A stretch of DNA of 64,000 nt from Bacteroidota bacterium (GTDB lineage: Bacteria > Bacteroidota > Bacteroidia > Chitinophagales > Chitinophagaceae), in the NCBI GenBank assembly GCA_947460175.1, contig CANHGW010000002.1:124001-188000 (forward strand), in the 5' to 3' direction. Shown here piece by piece: positions 28,084-37,714 of this stretch. The position numbers and the translations under genes are program-made. Below the pieces are notes generated by a model that saw nothing but the letters and a program-made list of their open reading frames with translations, was not told the origin of the DNA and did not search any database. How positions within the stretch are numbered: the first letter of the stretch is position 1; each line of letters opens with the position of its first letter.

Positions 28084-30027
28084 TTAAAGAGTTTCTTTCA
28101 ACCAACGATAAAATTCACTTTGCCATACAAGGCCATTCTGTGGTTTAATCACCCAATGATTTTCTTCAGGTAAATAAATAAAACGACTTTTAATACCTTG
28201 TAGTTGCGCTGCTTGATAAGCTTGTAACCCTTGTTCTATAGGAACTCGGTAATCTTTGCCTCCTTGTATGATCATGATTGGTGAGGTCCAGTTCGATACA
28301 TAATTACTAGGGCTAAAATTTTTATAACTGTTTTGTGCTTCACGATTGTTTTTGTCCCAATATGGACCTCCAATATCCCAATTGGCAAACCATAACTCTT
28401 CGGTAGTTCCATACCAACTTTTCAAGTCGAATAAACCACAATGTGAGATAAATGTTTTGAAACGCCCTTCGTGTATACCAGCAAGCATTAAAACTGAGTA
28501 ACCACCATAACTAGCACCTACTGCACCTCTACGATCTTTGTCTACGTAAGCTTCAGTAGAAATATCGTCGATTGCTGCTAAATAATCTCGCATCGGGTTT
28601 CCGCCCCAATCTTTACTTATGTCAGCGTTCCATTTGGTGCCCCATCCTGGCATGCCAGTACGATTTGGTGCTATTACGATGTAACCTTGACTTGCCATTA
28701 ATTGAAAATTCCAACGAAAAGAATAAAATTGGCTTAATGCACTTTGTGGTCCACCTTGACAATAAAGTAATACAGGATATTTTTTGTTAGCATCAAAATC
28801 AGGTGGATAGATTACCCATGAAAATAATTGATCACCATTATCCAATTCTGTATATCGTTCTTTTACTTCGCAAAGTTTGATATCAGCATAGGCTTTGTCG
28901 TTTACATGTGTCAGTTGAGTCATAGTGCCATTGGATATATCAACGGTGTATAATTCATTTGCATGATTCATATCGGTACGTGATACTACGAGTGTATTGC
29001 CATTTTGAGCTGCAATGCCAGTCACATCAAATTGACCATTTGTTATTTGACGAATGGCGGTTTCAGATGGCCCTTCTACTTTCATCGAAATTTCAAACAG
29101 TTGTTCTGTACCATGGAAGGGTGCAATAAAAAATATTTTTTGGTTATCCTGACTCCATTGAAAACTACCAACGGTTTCATCCCAATTTTCTGTCAAATTG
29201 ATTTTAGAACGTGTAGTCCAATCCATGATCCACAAATCATTTTTGTCGCTCTCACAGCCTTCTGTTTTCATGCTAAGCCAAGCTAGGGTAGTACCATCAT
29301 TGCTAAAAGCTGGTTGTGTATCATAACCTTCCATGCCAGTTGTTAAATTCTCGGTTTGGCTAGTTTGAATATCGTACAAATACAAATCAGTATTTGTACT
29401 AATAGCATATTCTTTCCCCGATTTTTTCTTAGTCACATACACTATTTGTTTGCTATCTGGTGTGAACATTAAATCTTCACTTCCACCATGTGGTTTCTGA
29501 GGGCAATCAAATAACTCATTTTGCATGATATCTTTTTCATGGACTGCAAAGTTTGCAGCATTATCTGCTACAAATACATGTGAATAGTTACCATCTTCCC
29601 AGGTATCCCAGTGTCGTTGATTTAAATCGTCATAGATATAAACATTGGATTTGGTTAAGGTAGGATACGCATCTACACCTTTATTGTTTTGCATATGAAC
29701 ATCTCTTGTATATATGACTCGTTTACCATCGACTGATACTTTGATATTGTCTGATTCATTTTCGACAGTGATGTTTGGCTGATCGGGTAAGGCATTTATT
29801 TCAGTAGCATTACCACCTAAGATTGGTATAGCATAATATTTAGTTGTATTTTTATTTTCTTGAATATTGGGAATCGATACGCTGTAGTAAACAGTTTTTC
29901 CATCCTTGCTAATACCTTGTGCAGCTACTCGACCGAGCGACCATAGTTTTTCGGGTGTCAACGTTTGTTGAGCGTTCACATTCATGAAGCCGAGTAGTGC
30001 TATAAATACTAAACTTATTTTTTGCAT
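28084..30027 (-). CDS. S9 family prolyl-oligopeptidase-type peptidase, secreted
   Basis: Serine peptidase of 647 residues likely acting in the periplasm or outside (signal peptide to residue 20, MNVNAQ). Residues about 25-395 form a seven-bladed beta-propeller of WD/TolB-like type (repeats such as QIVYVTKK, DTQPAFSNDGTTLAW). The catalytic alpha/beta hydrolase domain covers about 400-647, with Ser506 in GASYGGY, Asp592 in GGKDYRVP and His624 in EENHW. Such enzymes remove dipeptides or cleave short peptides. It is alone, with no operon partner. Confidence 0.94.
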   Translation of the reverse strand: MQKISLVFIALLGFMNVNAQQTLTPEKLWSLGRVAAQGISKDGKTVYYSVSIPNIQENKNTTKYYAIPILGGNATEINALPDQPNITVENESDNIKVSVDGKRVIYTRDVHMQNNKGVDAYPTLTKSNVYIYDDLNQRHWDTWEDGNYSHVFVADNAANFAVHEKDIMQNELFDCPQKPHGGSEDLMFTPDSKQIVYVTKKKSGKEYAISTNTDLYLYDIQTSQTENLTTGMEGYDTQPAFSNDGTTLAWLSMKTEGCESDKNDLWIMDWTTRSKINLTENWDETVGSFQWSQDNQKIFFIAPFHGTEQLFEISMKVEGPSETAIRQITNGQFDVTGIAAQNGNTLVVSRTDMNHANELYTVDISNGTMTQLTHVNDKAYADIKLCEVKERYTELDNGDQLFSWVIYPPDFDANKKYPVLLYCQGGPQSALSQFYSFRWNFQLMASQGYIVIAPNRTGMPGWGTKWNADISKDWGGNPMRDYLAAIDDISTEAYVDKDRRGAVGASYGGYSVLMLAGIHEGRFKTFISHCGLFDLKSWYGTTEELWFANWDIGGPYWDKNNREAQNSYKNFSPSNYVSNWTSPIMIIQGGKDYRVPIEQGLQAYQAAQLQGIKSRFIYLPEENHWVIKPQNGLVWQSEFYRWLKETL

Positions 30028-30211
30028 AAAATTCTAATTTTAAGAATGCACAAAATACGATAAAATTGCTATCTAAGATAGATAGAGTTTCATTTTTTAT
30101 TGGTGTCGTATAATCTCTACCGATTGATTTTCTAGTATGTATAAGTGTCTTTTTGGTTTAATTTTTATCGAATTGATATTATTTATTTTAGTTATAATAA
30201 AATTATAATTA

Positions 30212-30243
30212 GCCAAATCTATATAAAAAAGTATAGATTTGGC
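30212..30243. repeat. 12-bp inverted repeat upstream of the AAA ATPase
   Basis: GCCAAATCTATA (30212-30223) and TATAGATTTGGC (30232-30243) are perfect complements separated by eight bases. It ends 13 bases before the likely -33 element, so an operator for the ATPase gene is possible; a terminator is unlikely because there is no T-run. Confidence 0.55.
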
Positions 30244-30255
30244 AATATATAATTA

Positions 30256-30285
30256 TTTGTAATATAATTAAATGTATTATATTTG
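30256..30285 (+). promoter_or_regulatory. Promoter of the AAA ATPase gene
   Basis: TTTG at 30256-30259 and TATATTTG at 30278-30285, spaced 18 bases, fit the Bacteroidota promoter consensus; the ATG follows at 30306. The rest of 30028-30305 is AT-rich and carries no gene. Confidence 0.5.
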
Positions 30286-30305
30286 CTGAGCTAAAGCTTG
30301 ATTAT

Positions 30306-31715
30306 ATGAAATTAATTGGAAGGAAGGATGAAATTGATATTTTAAATAATGTACTCTCATCCACACAGTCAGAAATGGTAGCAGTATATGGTAGACGACG
30401 TGTAGGAAAAACATTTTTAATAAGAAGCTGTTATAAAAAAGAATTATTATTTAGCATTTCGGGCATGCATAACGCTACGCTCAATGAGCAACTCATCAAT
30501 TTTTCTATCGCATTAAAAGAAGCTAAAAAATCAAGAGCAAAGCCAATCGCGCCAAGTTCGTGGATTGAAGCTTTTGAAGAACTCAAAGATTTTATTCTTA
30601 GCCAAAAAACAAAAACAAAAAAAGTATTATTTTTTGACGAGTTACCTTGGTTAGATACTCCAAAGTCGAAATTTTTGCAAGCTTTGGATTTATTTTGGAA
30701 TTCATGGGCTACTAATAGAAATGATATTGTGTTGGTTATATGCGGTTCGGCAGCAAGTTGGATGATCAAAAAAATATTAAACAACAAAGGTGGATTGCAT
30801 AATAGGGTTACAAGGCGAATTCGATTAATGCCATTTACTTTACATGAAACGGAATTGTTTTTAAAACATAAACATATTAAACTAGATAGATACAGTATTA
30901 CACAACTTTATATGGCCATAGGGGGTATTCCTTTTTATTTAAATGAAGTTCAAATAGGCAAAAGTGTTGCACAAAATATAGAACAAATTTGCTTTTCAAA
31001 AGATGGCTTATTGCAAACCGAATTTCAGAATTTATATAAAGCATTATTCAATAATTCAGATAAACATGTTCGTGTCATTAAAGCATTGGCAAATGCTCAT
31101 AAGGGTTTGACAAGAAATGATATTATTAGAAAAGCTAAATTAAACACAGGTGGTAGTATTAGTATATTACTCAATGAACTATTAGAAAGTGGTTTTATAT
31201 CCGAAATCAAAGCACAGCACAACAAACTTAAAAACAATATTTTTCGTTTAACAGACGAATATTCATTATTCTATATCAAATTTATTGAACCAAATTTGCC
31301 CACAACTAAAAGCACATGGACTCGATTAAGTAAAGGATCTGTTTATTTTTCATGGAGCGGTTATGCGTTTGAGAATACATGCTTTAAACACAGTCAAGAA
31401 ATTAAAAAGGCGTTAGGTATAAGCGGTATTCATACCAATATATTTTCGTGGCAATCTAACGAAGCACAAATTGATATGATTATTGATAGAGATGATAGAG
31501 TAGCTACTATCTGTGAAATGAAATTTTACAATACAGAATTTGAAATTTCAAAAGCGTACTATTCTACATTGCAACGAAAATTGCAAGCCTATCAAAGTGA
31601 TAATAAGAGTAATAAAAATAATTTTATTACTCTTATTACATCTTTTGGATTAAAACACACTAATTACTCAAATGCAATAATAGATAATGTTCTGACGCTT
31701 GATAATTTATTTTAA
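30306..31715 (+). CDS. AAA ATPase of the DUF234/archaeal-ATPase type
   Basis: Stand-alone ATPase of 469 residues, function unknown. Walker A is GRRRVGKT (residues 29-36), Walker B is LFFDELPWLD, and CGSAASWM is the sensor-1-like block. The C-terminal third contains a winged-helix-like segment (GLTRNDIIRKAKLNTGGSISILLNELLESGFI) and a PD-(D/E)XK-like end (EAQIDMIIDRDDRVATICEMKF), as in the DUF234 family. These occur patchily across prokaryotes and often behave as accessory genes. It lies alone between two AT-rich gaps, and a large inverted repeat sits inside its 3' end. Confidence 0.85.
   Translation: MKLIGRKDEIDILNNVLSSTQSEMVAVYGRRRVGKTFLIRSCYKKELLFSISGMHNATLNEQLINFSIALKEAKKSRAKPIAPSSWIEAFEELKDFILSQKTKTKKVLFFDELPWLDTPKSKFLQALDLFWNSWATNRNDIVLVICGSAASWMIKKILNNKGGLHNRVTRRIRLMPFTLHETELFLKHKHIKLDRYSITQLYMAIGGIPFYLNEVQIGKSVAQNIEQICFSKDGLLQTEFQNLYKALFNNSDKHVRVIKALANAHKGLTRNDIIRKAKLNTGGSISILLNELLESGFISEIKAQHNKLKNNIFRLTDEYSLFYIKFIEPNLPTTKSTWTRLSKGSVYFSWSGYAFENTCFKHSQEIKKALGISGIHTNIFSWQSNEAQIDMIIDRDDRVATICEMKFYNTEFEISKAYYSTLQRKLQAYQSDNKSNKNNFITLITSFGLKHTNYSNAIIDNVLTLDNLF
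31601..31638. repeat. 17-bp perfect inverted repeat inside the AAA ATPase gene
   Basis: Arms 31601-31617 and 31622-31638 are perfect complements with a 4-base loop (ATAA). It lies in the coding sequence, about 80 bases before the stop codon, encoding the stretch around SNKNNFITL. Perfect 17-base arms inside coding DNA are unusual. Confidence 0.6.
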
Positions 31716-31809
31716 AACATATTATAAAAAATTATATCCTGCCAAAACTATATTAAATTACTAACATTTGGCGAAATATAGAATTATATAAATATTGAAC
31801 GAGAAAAGC

Positions 31810-32328
31810 CTATTTTATAATTTCTAGCCAATCGCAAAGAATATTTTTCCAGTAAAACTGTTCTATAAATTGTAAACTACATTTTTCTAATACGTTTCGA
31901 GAAGCTTTATTTTCTGCATTGACAGTGCCGATTATTTTTTTGAGATTCATCGTTTCAAATCCATATTTTAAAATTGCATTTGTAGCCTCTGTAGCATAAC
32001 CTTTGCCCCAATACCTTGGCATCAATCGATAGCCAACATCATGAAAATTGATTTGATTATTTTCGTATTCAGTAATAAATTTTAAGCCAGCCCAGCCTAT
32101 GATTTCATCAGATGATTTTTCAATAGTAATCCATCGTCCAATTCCATTGTCTAAGTATTGATGTTGAATATTGGTAATATAGGTTTGTACTTGTTCAATG
32201 GTTGTTACAGGATTATTACCTAAATATTGATGTACTTGGAGATCTGAATCTAATTCAAACATAGCTTTATCATCGCTTGTACGAAATTCTCGTAGAATGA
32301 GCCGTTCTGTTTCTATTAAAAATTGCAT
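31810..32328 (-). CDS. GNAT family N-acetyltransferase (RimJ/RimL-like)
   Basis: Transfers an acetyl group from acetyl-CoA. The ATG at 32328 gives the standard beginning MQFLIETERLILREF; the ATG at 32364 adds 12 residues unlike the family. The acetyl-CoA binding motif is seen as RLMPRYWGKGYATEATNAIL (residues about 92-111), followed by ENKASRNVLEKCSL, where RimJ-type enzymes carry Asn and Lys. Target (ribosomal protein, other protein or small amine) is not determinable. Confidence 0.9.
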   Translation of the reverse strand: MQFLIETERLILREFRTSDDKAMFELDSDLQVHQYLGNNPVTTIEQVQTYITNIQHQYLDNGIGRWITIEKSSDEIIGWAGLKFITEYENNQINFHDVGYRLMPRYWGKGYATEATNAILKYGFETMNLKKIIGTVNAENKASRNVLEKCSLQFIEQFYWKNILCDWLEIIK

Positions 32329-32430
32329 GAGTAAATATAATTTAAAAAGTCTGTTGCTTTCCATCTAATCTTTTAAATCAGTGTTCTATTAATTTTTTTT
32401 ACTATTTTTATACCTACAAATACACTTATC

Positions 32431-35202
32431 ATGTTCGAAACTTCACGTCCAATAAAAGGAATTGATAAAAATGTTGCAAGCAACACCAAAACAGCTTACA
32501 TCAATGATGTCCCTTTTCAGTTTATTCCTGGTGAAACTATATTGAATTTTGTACGTAGAAGCTTGGGGGAGAACCTTGTACCTACCTTATGCGATGCACC
32601 TAATTTAGATCCCTTTGGTAGTTGTCGTGTGTGCAGTGTAGATGTGGCTTTGGTGCAAAATGGAAATGCAAAAGCCATGGCTTCATGTCATACACCTGTA
32701 ATGGAAAATGCCTACATTTATCCAACCAGTAAGCGTATTCAAAAACTACGTAAAAATATTATCGAATTGGTGTTGACCGACCATCCATTAGATTGTTTGA
32801 CCTGTGAAGTCAATAATAATTGCGAGTTGCAAAATGTAGCAGCTCAAGTTGGAGTTCGTGATGTGCGATATCCTGAAGGAAAAACTCATTTAGATAGAAA
32901 AAAAGATTTGAGTCATCCTTACATGACAAGCGATATGAGTAAATGTATCAATTGTTTTCGTTGTGTAAGAGCATGTGATGAAGTGCAAGGACAATTTGTA
33001 TTAAGTATGGCTGGTCGAGGCTTTGATGCACATATCGTAAAAGGGTCTGAACAAACATTTTTTGAAAGCGATTGTGTAAGTTGTGGCGCTTGTGCGCAAG
33101 CTTGCCCTACAAGTGCAATCAGTGATGTGTTTGAAAGTAAGAGTATAGTTGCTAAAGAAAAAACAAGAACAGTTTGTACCTATTGTGGTGTGGGTTGCAA
33201 CTTGGAAGTATCCACTGTGAATGGAGAAATTAAAAGTATACAAGCTCCTTATGATGCCGAAGTCAATAGTGGACATACATGTTTGAAAGGTCGTTACGCC
33301 TTTAAATTTTATGATCATTCTGAGAGGCTCCGTAATCCATTGATTAAAAAAGATGGAGAATTTGTAGAAGCAACTTGGGACGAAGCGTATGATTATATAG
33401 CCAATAAATTGACTGAGATAAAATCGAAGTATGGTGCCGATGCGATCGGTGGAATTTCATCTGCACGATGCACCAATGAAGAAAATTATTTAATGCAAAA
33501 ATTTATTCGTACTGTAATAGGTACCAATAATATAGATAGTTGTGCACGTGTATGTCATTCGCCTACTGCACTTGGTATGCAACGTACATTTGGTACAGGT
33601 GCTGCAACCAATTCAGTCATTGATATTCAATACACCGATGCTATCATGGTGATAGGTGCGAATCCAACTGATGGGCATCCGGTAACAGGCGCTAAGTTGA
33701 AACAATTTGCCATGAAGGGAAAACCATCCATCGTGATTGACCCTCGAAGAACAGAAATGGCAAACTATGCTACTTATCATTTGCAATTAAAACCAGGTAC
33801 CAATGTCGCTTTGCTCAATATGATGCTTTATTATATTATGCAAGAAGGTTTGGAAGATCAATCATTTATAGAAAATCGTACAGAAGGGTATGAAGATTTT
33901 AAGAATCATGTTCTTGCGTTTGATATCGATGAATTAGAAAAGGTAACAGGCGTTGATAAAGAATTAGTTCGCAAAGCCGCCATTGCCTATGCAACAGCAC
34001 CCAATGCGATGAGCTTTCATGGGCTTGGTGTGACCGAACATTCACAAGGAACTTTTACGGTGATGTTGATTGCGGATTTGGCTATGATAACGGGAAACAT
34101 TGGTAGACGAGGTGTTGGAGTAAATCCATTGCGTGGTCAAAACAATGTACAAGGTGCTGCAGATATGGGTTGTCAGCCTCATCAAGGTGCAGGTTATTAT
34201 GATGTAACGAATCCTGAATATCATGCAAAATATGAATCCTTCTATGGAGTAAAATTGCCCAATTATATCGGACTCAAAATTCCACAGATGTATGATGCCG
34301 CAATTGATGGTAAGTTTAAAGCTTTATGGCTAATGGGTGAAGACAATGTGCAAACTGATCCAAATACAAATAAAGTGAAAGCCGCCATGAATAATTTGGA
34401 ACTCTTGGTAGTGCAAGAATTGTTTATGACCGAAACAGCTAAGATGGCACATGTGGTATTGCCTGCTGCTTCTTTTCTTGAAAAAAGTGGAACCTTTACC
34501 AATGGTGAGCGTCGTATACAACGCGTGAATAGAGTAGTAGAACCAATGGCTGGGACTAAGGCTGATGGTCAAATCATGGTAGAAATCATGAATCGAATGG
34601 GTGCTAATCAAGCAGACTATGATCCTAAAACTATGCTCGAAGAAATTTCGCAAATCGTGCCTTTTTTCGCAGGAGTGAAATGGGATGAATTAGGTGAAAA
34701 TGGTAAGCAATGGCCTGTAATGCCTGATGGTACTGATACAGAAATATTGCATACTGAGACATTTAAAATAGGAAAAGGTCAATTTAAGAAAGCAACATGG
34801 GTTGAATCAACTGAGTTGACCGATAATAAAAAAGATTTCCCATACATACTCACTACCAATAGAGAATTGGAACATTACAATTGTGGTGCTCAAACTCGTC
34901 GAACAGGCAATGCTGAAATACTATTGACAGATACATTGATGATAAATCCAATAGATGCAGAAGCCAATCTGATACAAGAAGGAGATATGGTATGTATCGA
35001 AAGTGCACGTGGTAAGATAGATGTAAAAGCAAAAATAACAGATGAAGTAAAACCGGGTATATTATCGTCGACGTTTCACTATCCTGAAGTGAGTATGAAC
35101 ATTCTTACTAGTTCAGTGACTGATACAGATGCCCTTTGTCCTGAGTATAAAGTATGTGCTGTTAGAATTAGGAAGAGTAAAGGGAAGTATAAATTAGCAT
35201 AA
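32431..35202 (+). CDS. fdhA: Formate dehydrogenase, alpha (molybdopterin) subunit
   Basis: Molybdenum (or tungsten) enzyme oxidising formate to CO2, cytoplasmic type. Order of cofactors: N-terminal [2Fe-2S] (C54, C65, C68, C86); His/Cys [4Fe-4S] (H118, C122, C125, C131); two ferredoxin [4Fe-4S] clusters (C172, C175, C178, C182 and C215, C218, C221, C225); a further [4Fe-4S] at the start of the molybdopterin domain (C249, C252, C256, C284); and the catalytic position Cys375 in SCARVCHSP, where some homologues have selenocysteine. The protein is 923 residues. No beta/gamma NADH-linking subunits, fdhD or other maturation gene is adjacent. Confidence 0.94.
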   Translation: MFETSRPIKGIDKNVASNTKTAYINDVPFQFIPGETILNFVRRSLGENLVPTLCDAPNLDPFGSCRVCSVDVALVQNGNAKAMASCHTPVMENAYIYPTSKRIQKLRKNIIELVLTDHPLDCLTCEVNNNCELQNVAAQVGVRDVRYPEGKTHLDRKKDLSHPYMTSDMSKCINCFRCVRACDEVQGQFVLSMAGRGFDAHIVKGSEQTFFESDCVSCGACAQACPTSAISDVFESKSIVAKEKTRTVCTYCGVGCNLEVSTVNGEIKSIQAPYDAEVNSGHTCLKGRYAFKFYDHSERLRNPLIKKDGEFVEATWDEAYDYIANKLTEIKSKYGADAIGGISSARCTNEENYLMQKFIRTVIGTNNIDSCARVCHSPTALGMQRTFGTGAATNSVIDIQYTDAIMVIGANPTDGHPVTGAKLKQFAMKGKPSIVIDPRRTEMANYATYHLQLKPGTNVALLNMMLYYIMQEGLEDQSFIENRTEGYEDFKNHVLAFDIDELEKVTGVDKELVRKAAIAYATAPNAMSFHGLGVTEHSQGTFTVMLIADLAMITGNIGRRGVGVNPLRGQNNVQGAADMGCQPHQGAGYYDVTNPEYHAKYESFYGVKLPNYIGLKIPQMYDAAIDGKFKALWLMGEDNVQTDPNTNKVKAAMNNLELLVVQELFMTETAKMAHVVLPAASFLEKSGTFTNGERRIQRVNRVVEPMAGTKADGQIMVEIMNRMGANQADYDPKTMLEEISQIVPFFAGVKWDELGENGKQWPVMPDGTDTEILHTETFKIGKGQFKKATWVESTELTDNKKDFPYILTTNRELEHYNCGAQTRRTGNAEILLTDTLMINPIDAEANLIQEGDMVCIESARGKIDVKAKITDEVKPGILSSTFHYPEVSMNILTSSVTDTDALCPEYKVCAVRIRKSKGKYKLA

Positions 35203-35335
35203 TGAGTTTTGAAAAAACAACGAAAAGCAAGCTGATAGATAGATATTAATATTTATCAATTCGAGATATTTTTTACATTTACATGACAAACTAATACAAT
35301 CTAAACCACGTCTTGCTTTTATTAAATACAACTTT

Positions 35336-36037
35336 ATGAAAAAACTATTTTTACTACTTCTAACTTTTTATTCGATTGCAAGTACAGCACAAGTCATTAG
35401 CTTAACACCTCAGGCAAATACCTATCAAATAATTACAAATACAACATTTGGACCAGGAACTCCAGGTACAAAAACATTTATCGTTTGTCCGGGTGTAACA
35501 CTGAACTATTCAGAAAGCAGTACTATGGATACGATTATATTAAGAAGTGGTTCTACTTTGAAAATCGATTCAATATTTAGTTATGGATATGCTCGTATAT
35601 ATGCACAAACAGGTAGTACGGTTGATATGAATTTTAGACAAACAGGATCTCTATCCTATGAAGCAGGTGTAACTATTCTTGATACCAATATAGGACCTCC
35701 ATCATTCTTTCAAGGAGCACAACAAGTTACTACTGTACAGATATCGTATGCCAATATATTAGGTGGAGTATCTGCTTGCTCACCTACAAATGTTGGTGAT
35801 ATAGACAAGGATAACAAATCGGTTAATGTTCATGTTGCAGGAAACACATTGCATATTCGATCTTCAAATTCTATTGAAAAAAGTTATTCAATTATCAACA
35901 CACAAGGTCAAGTAGTAAAAGAAATTCGAAGTACACTCGACATTTTGCACGAAGATATTAGTCTATTATCTAAAGGAATTTATTGGCTCAAGTGGAAATC
36001 TATTTCCAATCAAGGTGTAGTTGCTTTTACAAAATAA
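35336..36037 (+). CDS. Small secreted protein with T9SS sorting domain
   Basis: A 233-residue protein with signal peptide to about residue 18 (STAQ). The mature part has a beta-helix-like look (VTLNYSESSTMDTIILRSGSTLKIDSIFSYGYARIYAQTGSTVDMNF is one such run, given here only as its repeating idea of short strands), and the end (about 165-233) is a type A sorting domain (SYSIINTQGQVVKEIRS, KGIYWLKW). Function unknown. It stands between the formate dehydrogenase and the convergent ABC-F gene. Confidence 0.72.
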   Translation: MKKLFLLLLTFYSIASTAQVISLTPQANTYQIITNTTFGPGTPGTKTFIVCPGVTLNYSESSTMDTIILRSGSTLKIDSIFSYGYARIYAQTGSTVDMNFRQTGSLSYEAGVTILDTNIGPPSFFQGAQQVTTVQISYANILGGVSACSPTNVGDIDKDNKSVNVHVAGNTLHIRSSNSIEKSYSIINTQGQVVKEIRSTLDILHEDISLLSKGIYWLKWKSISNQGVVAFTK

Positions 36038-36048
36038 CAAAGTGAAAA

Positions 36049-37674
36049 TTAAGCATACATCTCATCTCTGAGTTCATGTATTTTTTCATTTTCAAGATAC
36101 TCTTCATACGTACAGATACGATCAATAATACCTTTCGGTGTCAACTCAATGATACGATTACAAACTGAGTTGGCAAATGCCAAATCATGCGTAGCCATAA
36201 TGATTACACCAGGGAAATCAATCGCTCCATTATTGAAAGCTGTAATACTTTCAAGGTCTAGGTGATTCGTAGGTTCGTCGAGTACAATGGCATTGGGGTT
36301 TTGCAACATCATTCGACTCAGCATACAACGTACTTTTTCGCCTCCACTCAATACTTTTGTTTTCTTTAGTAACTCTTCACCATTAAATAGCATTTTGCCA
36401 AAGAATCCACGAAGGAAATCTTCATCCACATCCGTTACATGAGGTGGCACATATTGACGCAACCAATCCATTAGGTTCAAATCGCTTTCAAAATATTTTT
36501 GATTGTTATTGGGTAAGTATGCTTTTGTAATAGTTGTTCCCCATTCAAATTTACCTTGTTCGGCACTTGCTTCATTGTTGATGATATCAAAGAAGGTTGT
36601 AATAGCTAATTGATTTCGACTTACAATCAATAATTTATCGGTTCGACTTACATCAAATGATACATCGGAGAATAAGACATTGTTATCTTGACTCGCGGCT
36701 AATTTTTCAACTTTTAATATATCATTTCCAACTTGGCGTTCTGGTTTGAAGATGATACCTGGGTAACGTCTATTACTAGGTTTGATATCTTCGATAACCA
36801 ATTTCTCCAAAGCCTTTTTACGTGAAGTCGCTTGCTTACTTTTACTAGCATTGGCACTGAATCGAGCAATGAAATCGAGTAAGTCTTTACGCTTCTCTTC
36901 ATTCTTCTTATTTTTATCACTGATTTGTCGGGCAGCCAATTGACTACTTTCGTACCAGAAGGTATAGTTACCAGTATAGATATTGATTTTGCTTCGATCC
37001 ACATCGGCTACATGTGTACACACAGTATCTAAGAAGTGACGATCGTGACTTACTACAATAGCAATGTTTTCATAATCGGCCAAGAAGTTTTCGAGCCAAC
37101 GAATTGTTTCCACATCGAGGTCATTGGTAGGCTCATCGAGTAATAGAATATCAGGTGTGCCAAAGAGTGCTTGCGCTAGCAATACACGTACTTTCTGAGC
37201 ACCAGTCAAATCCATCATCAATGTTTGATGCATATCTTCTTTGATACCTAGATTGTTCAATAATTGTGCAGCATCACTTTCGGCTGTATAACCACCCATT
37301 TCGCCAAACTCAGCTTCCAAGTGTCCGGCACGTAATCCATCCGCCTCGGTGAAATCTTCTTTCATGTATAATGCATCTTTCTCCTGCTGTACATCCCACA
37401 TCTTTTTATTACCCATCAATACAGTGTTCAATACAGTGCATTCATTGAATTCAAAGTGATTTTGCTTAAGCATACTCAATCGCTCACCGGGAGTGATATG
37501 TACAGTTCCTTTATTGGGTTCTATTTCACCACTCAGTATTTTCATGAAGGTACTTTTACCAGCGCCATTGGCACCGATAATACCATAGCAGTTACCTTTG
37601 GTAAAATTGATACTGACTTCGTCAAATAATACACGTTTTCCGTAGGCGAGGGATACATTGTTGGTAGATAACAT
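36049..37674 (-). CDS. ABC-F family ATPase (ribosome-associated, YbiT/Uup-like)
   Basis: Two ABC domains and no membrane segment, the ABC-F plan: these proteins bind the ribosome E-site and act in translation or antibiotic protection. Domain 1: Walker A GANGAGKST (residues 34-42), Walker B LLLDEPTNDLD; domain 2: LSGGEKVRCMLSRMM signature and IVLDEPTNHLD. Two oddities are seen: the first signature reads LTGAQKVR rather than LSGGQ, and the second Walker A region reads SRNQLAITTF rather than GxxGxGKS/T, suggesting the second site is weak or inactive. The 541-residue length and the P-site-tRNA-interacting linker (EKRKDLLDFIARFSANASKSKQ) are normal. Leader described separately. Confidence 0.9.
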   Translation of the reverse strand: MLSTNNVSLAYGKRVLFDEVSINFTKGNCYGIIGANGAGKSTFMKILSGEIEPNKGTVHITPGERLSMLKQNHFEFNECTVLNTVLMGNKKMWDVQQEKDALYMKEDFTEADGLRAGHLEAEFGEMGGYTAESDAAQLLNNLGIKEDMHQTLMMDLTGAQKVRVLLAQALFGTPDILLLDEPTNDLDVETIRWLENFLADYENIAIVVSHDRHFLDTVCTHVADVDRSKINIYTGNYTFWYESSQLAARQISDKNKKNEEKRKDLLDFIARFSANASKSKQATSRKKALEKLVIEDIKPSNRRYPGIIFKPERQVGNDILKVEKLAASQDNNVLFSDVSFDVSRTDKLLIVSRNQLAITTFFDIINNEASAEQGKFEWGTTITKAYLPNNNQKYFESDLNLMDWLRQYVPPHVTDVDEDFLRGFFGKMLFNGEELLKKTKVLSGGEKVRCMLSRMMLQNPNAIVLDEPTNHLDLESITAFNNGAIDFPGVIIMATHDLAFANSVCNRIIELTPKGIIDRICTYEEYLENEKIHELRDEMYA

Positions 37675-37706
37675 AATTTCTTTACTTCTTACTTTTTTAA
37701 AGGGTG

Positions 37707-37714
37707 CAAAGGTA
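37707..37714 (-). promoter_or_regulatory. Candidate -7 element (TACCTTTG) for the ABC-F gene
   Basis: On the minus strand this reads TACCTTTG, matching TAnnTTTG, 33 bases before the ABC-F start codon. No clear TTTG at -33. Confidence 0.4.

Noticed and set aside
33540-33570. Selenocysteine codon in formate dehydrogenase
   Set aside because: The catalytic codon is TGT (Cys375), not TGA, so no recoding is required.
35246-35259. Fourth FNR-type box (TTAAT-ATTT-ATCAA) before the secreted protein at 35336
   Set aside because: The left half-site lacks the G of TTGAT and the sequence is AT-rich, so chance is likely.
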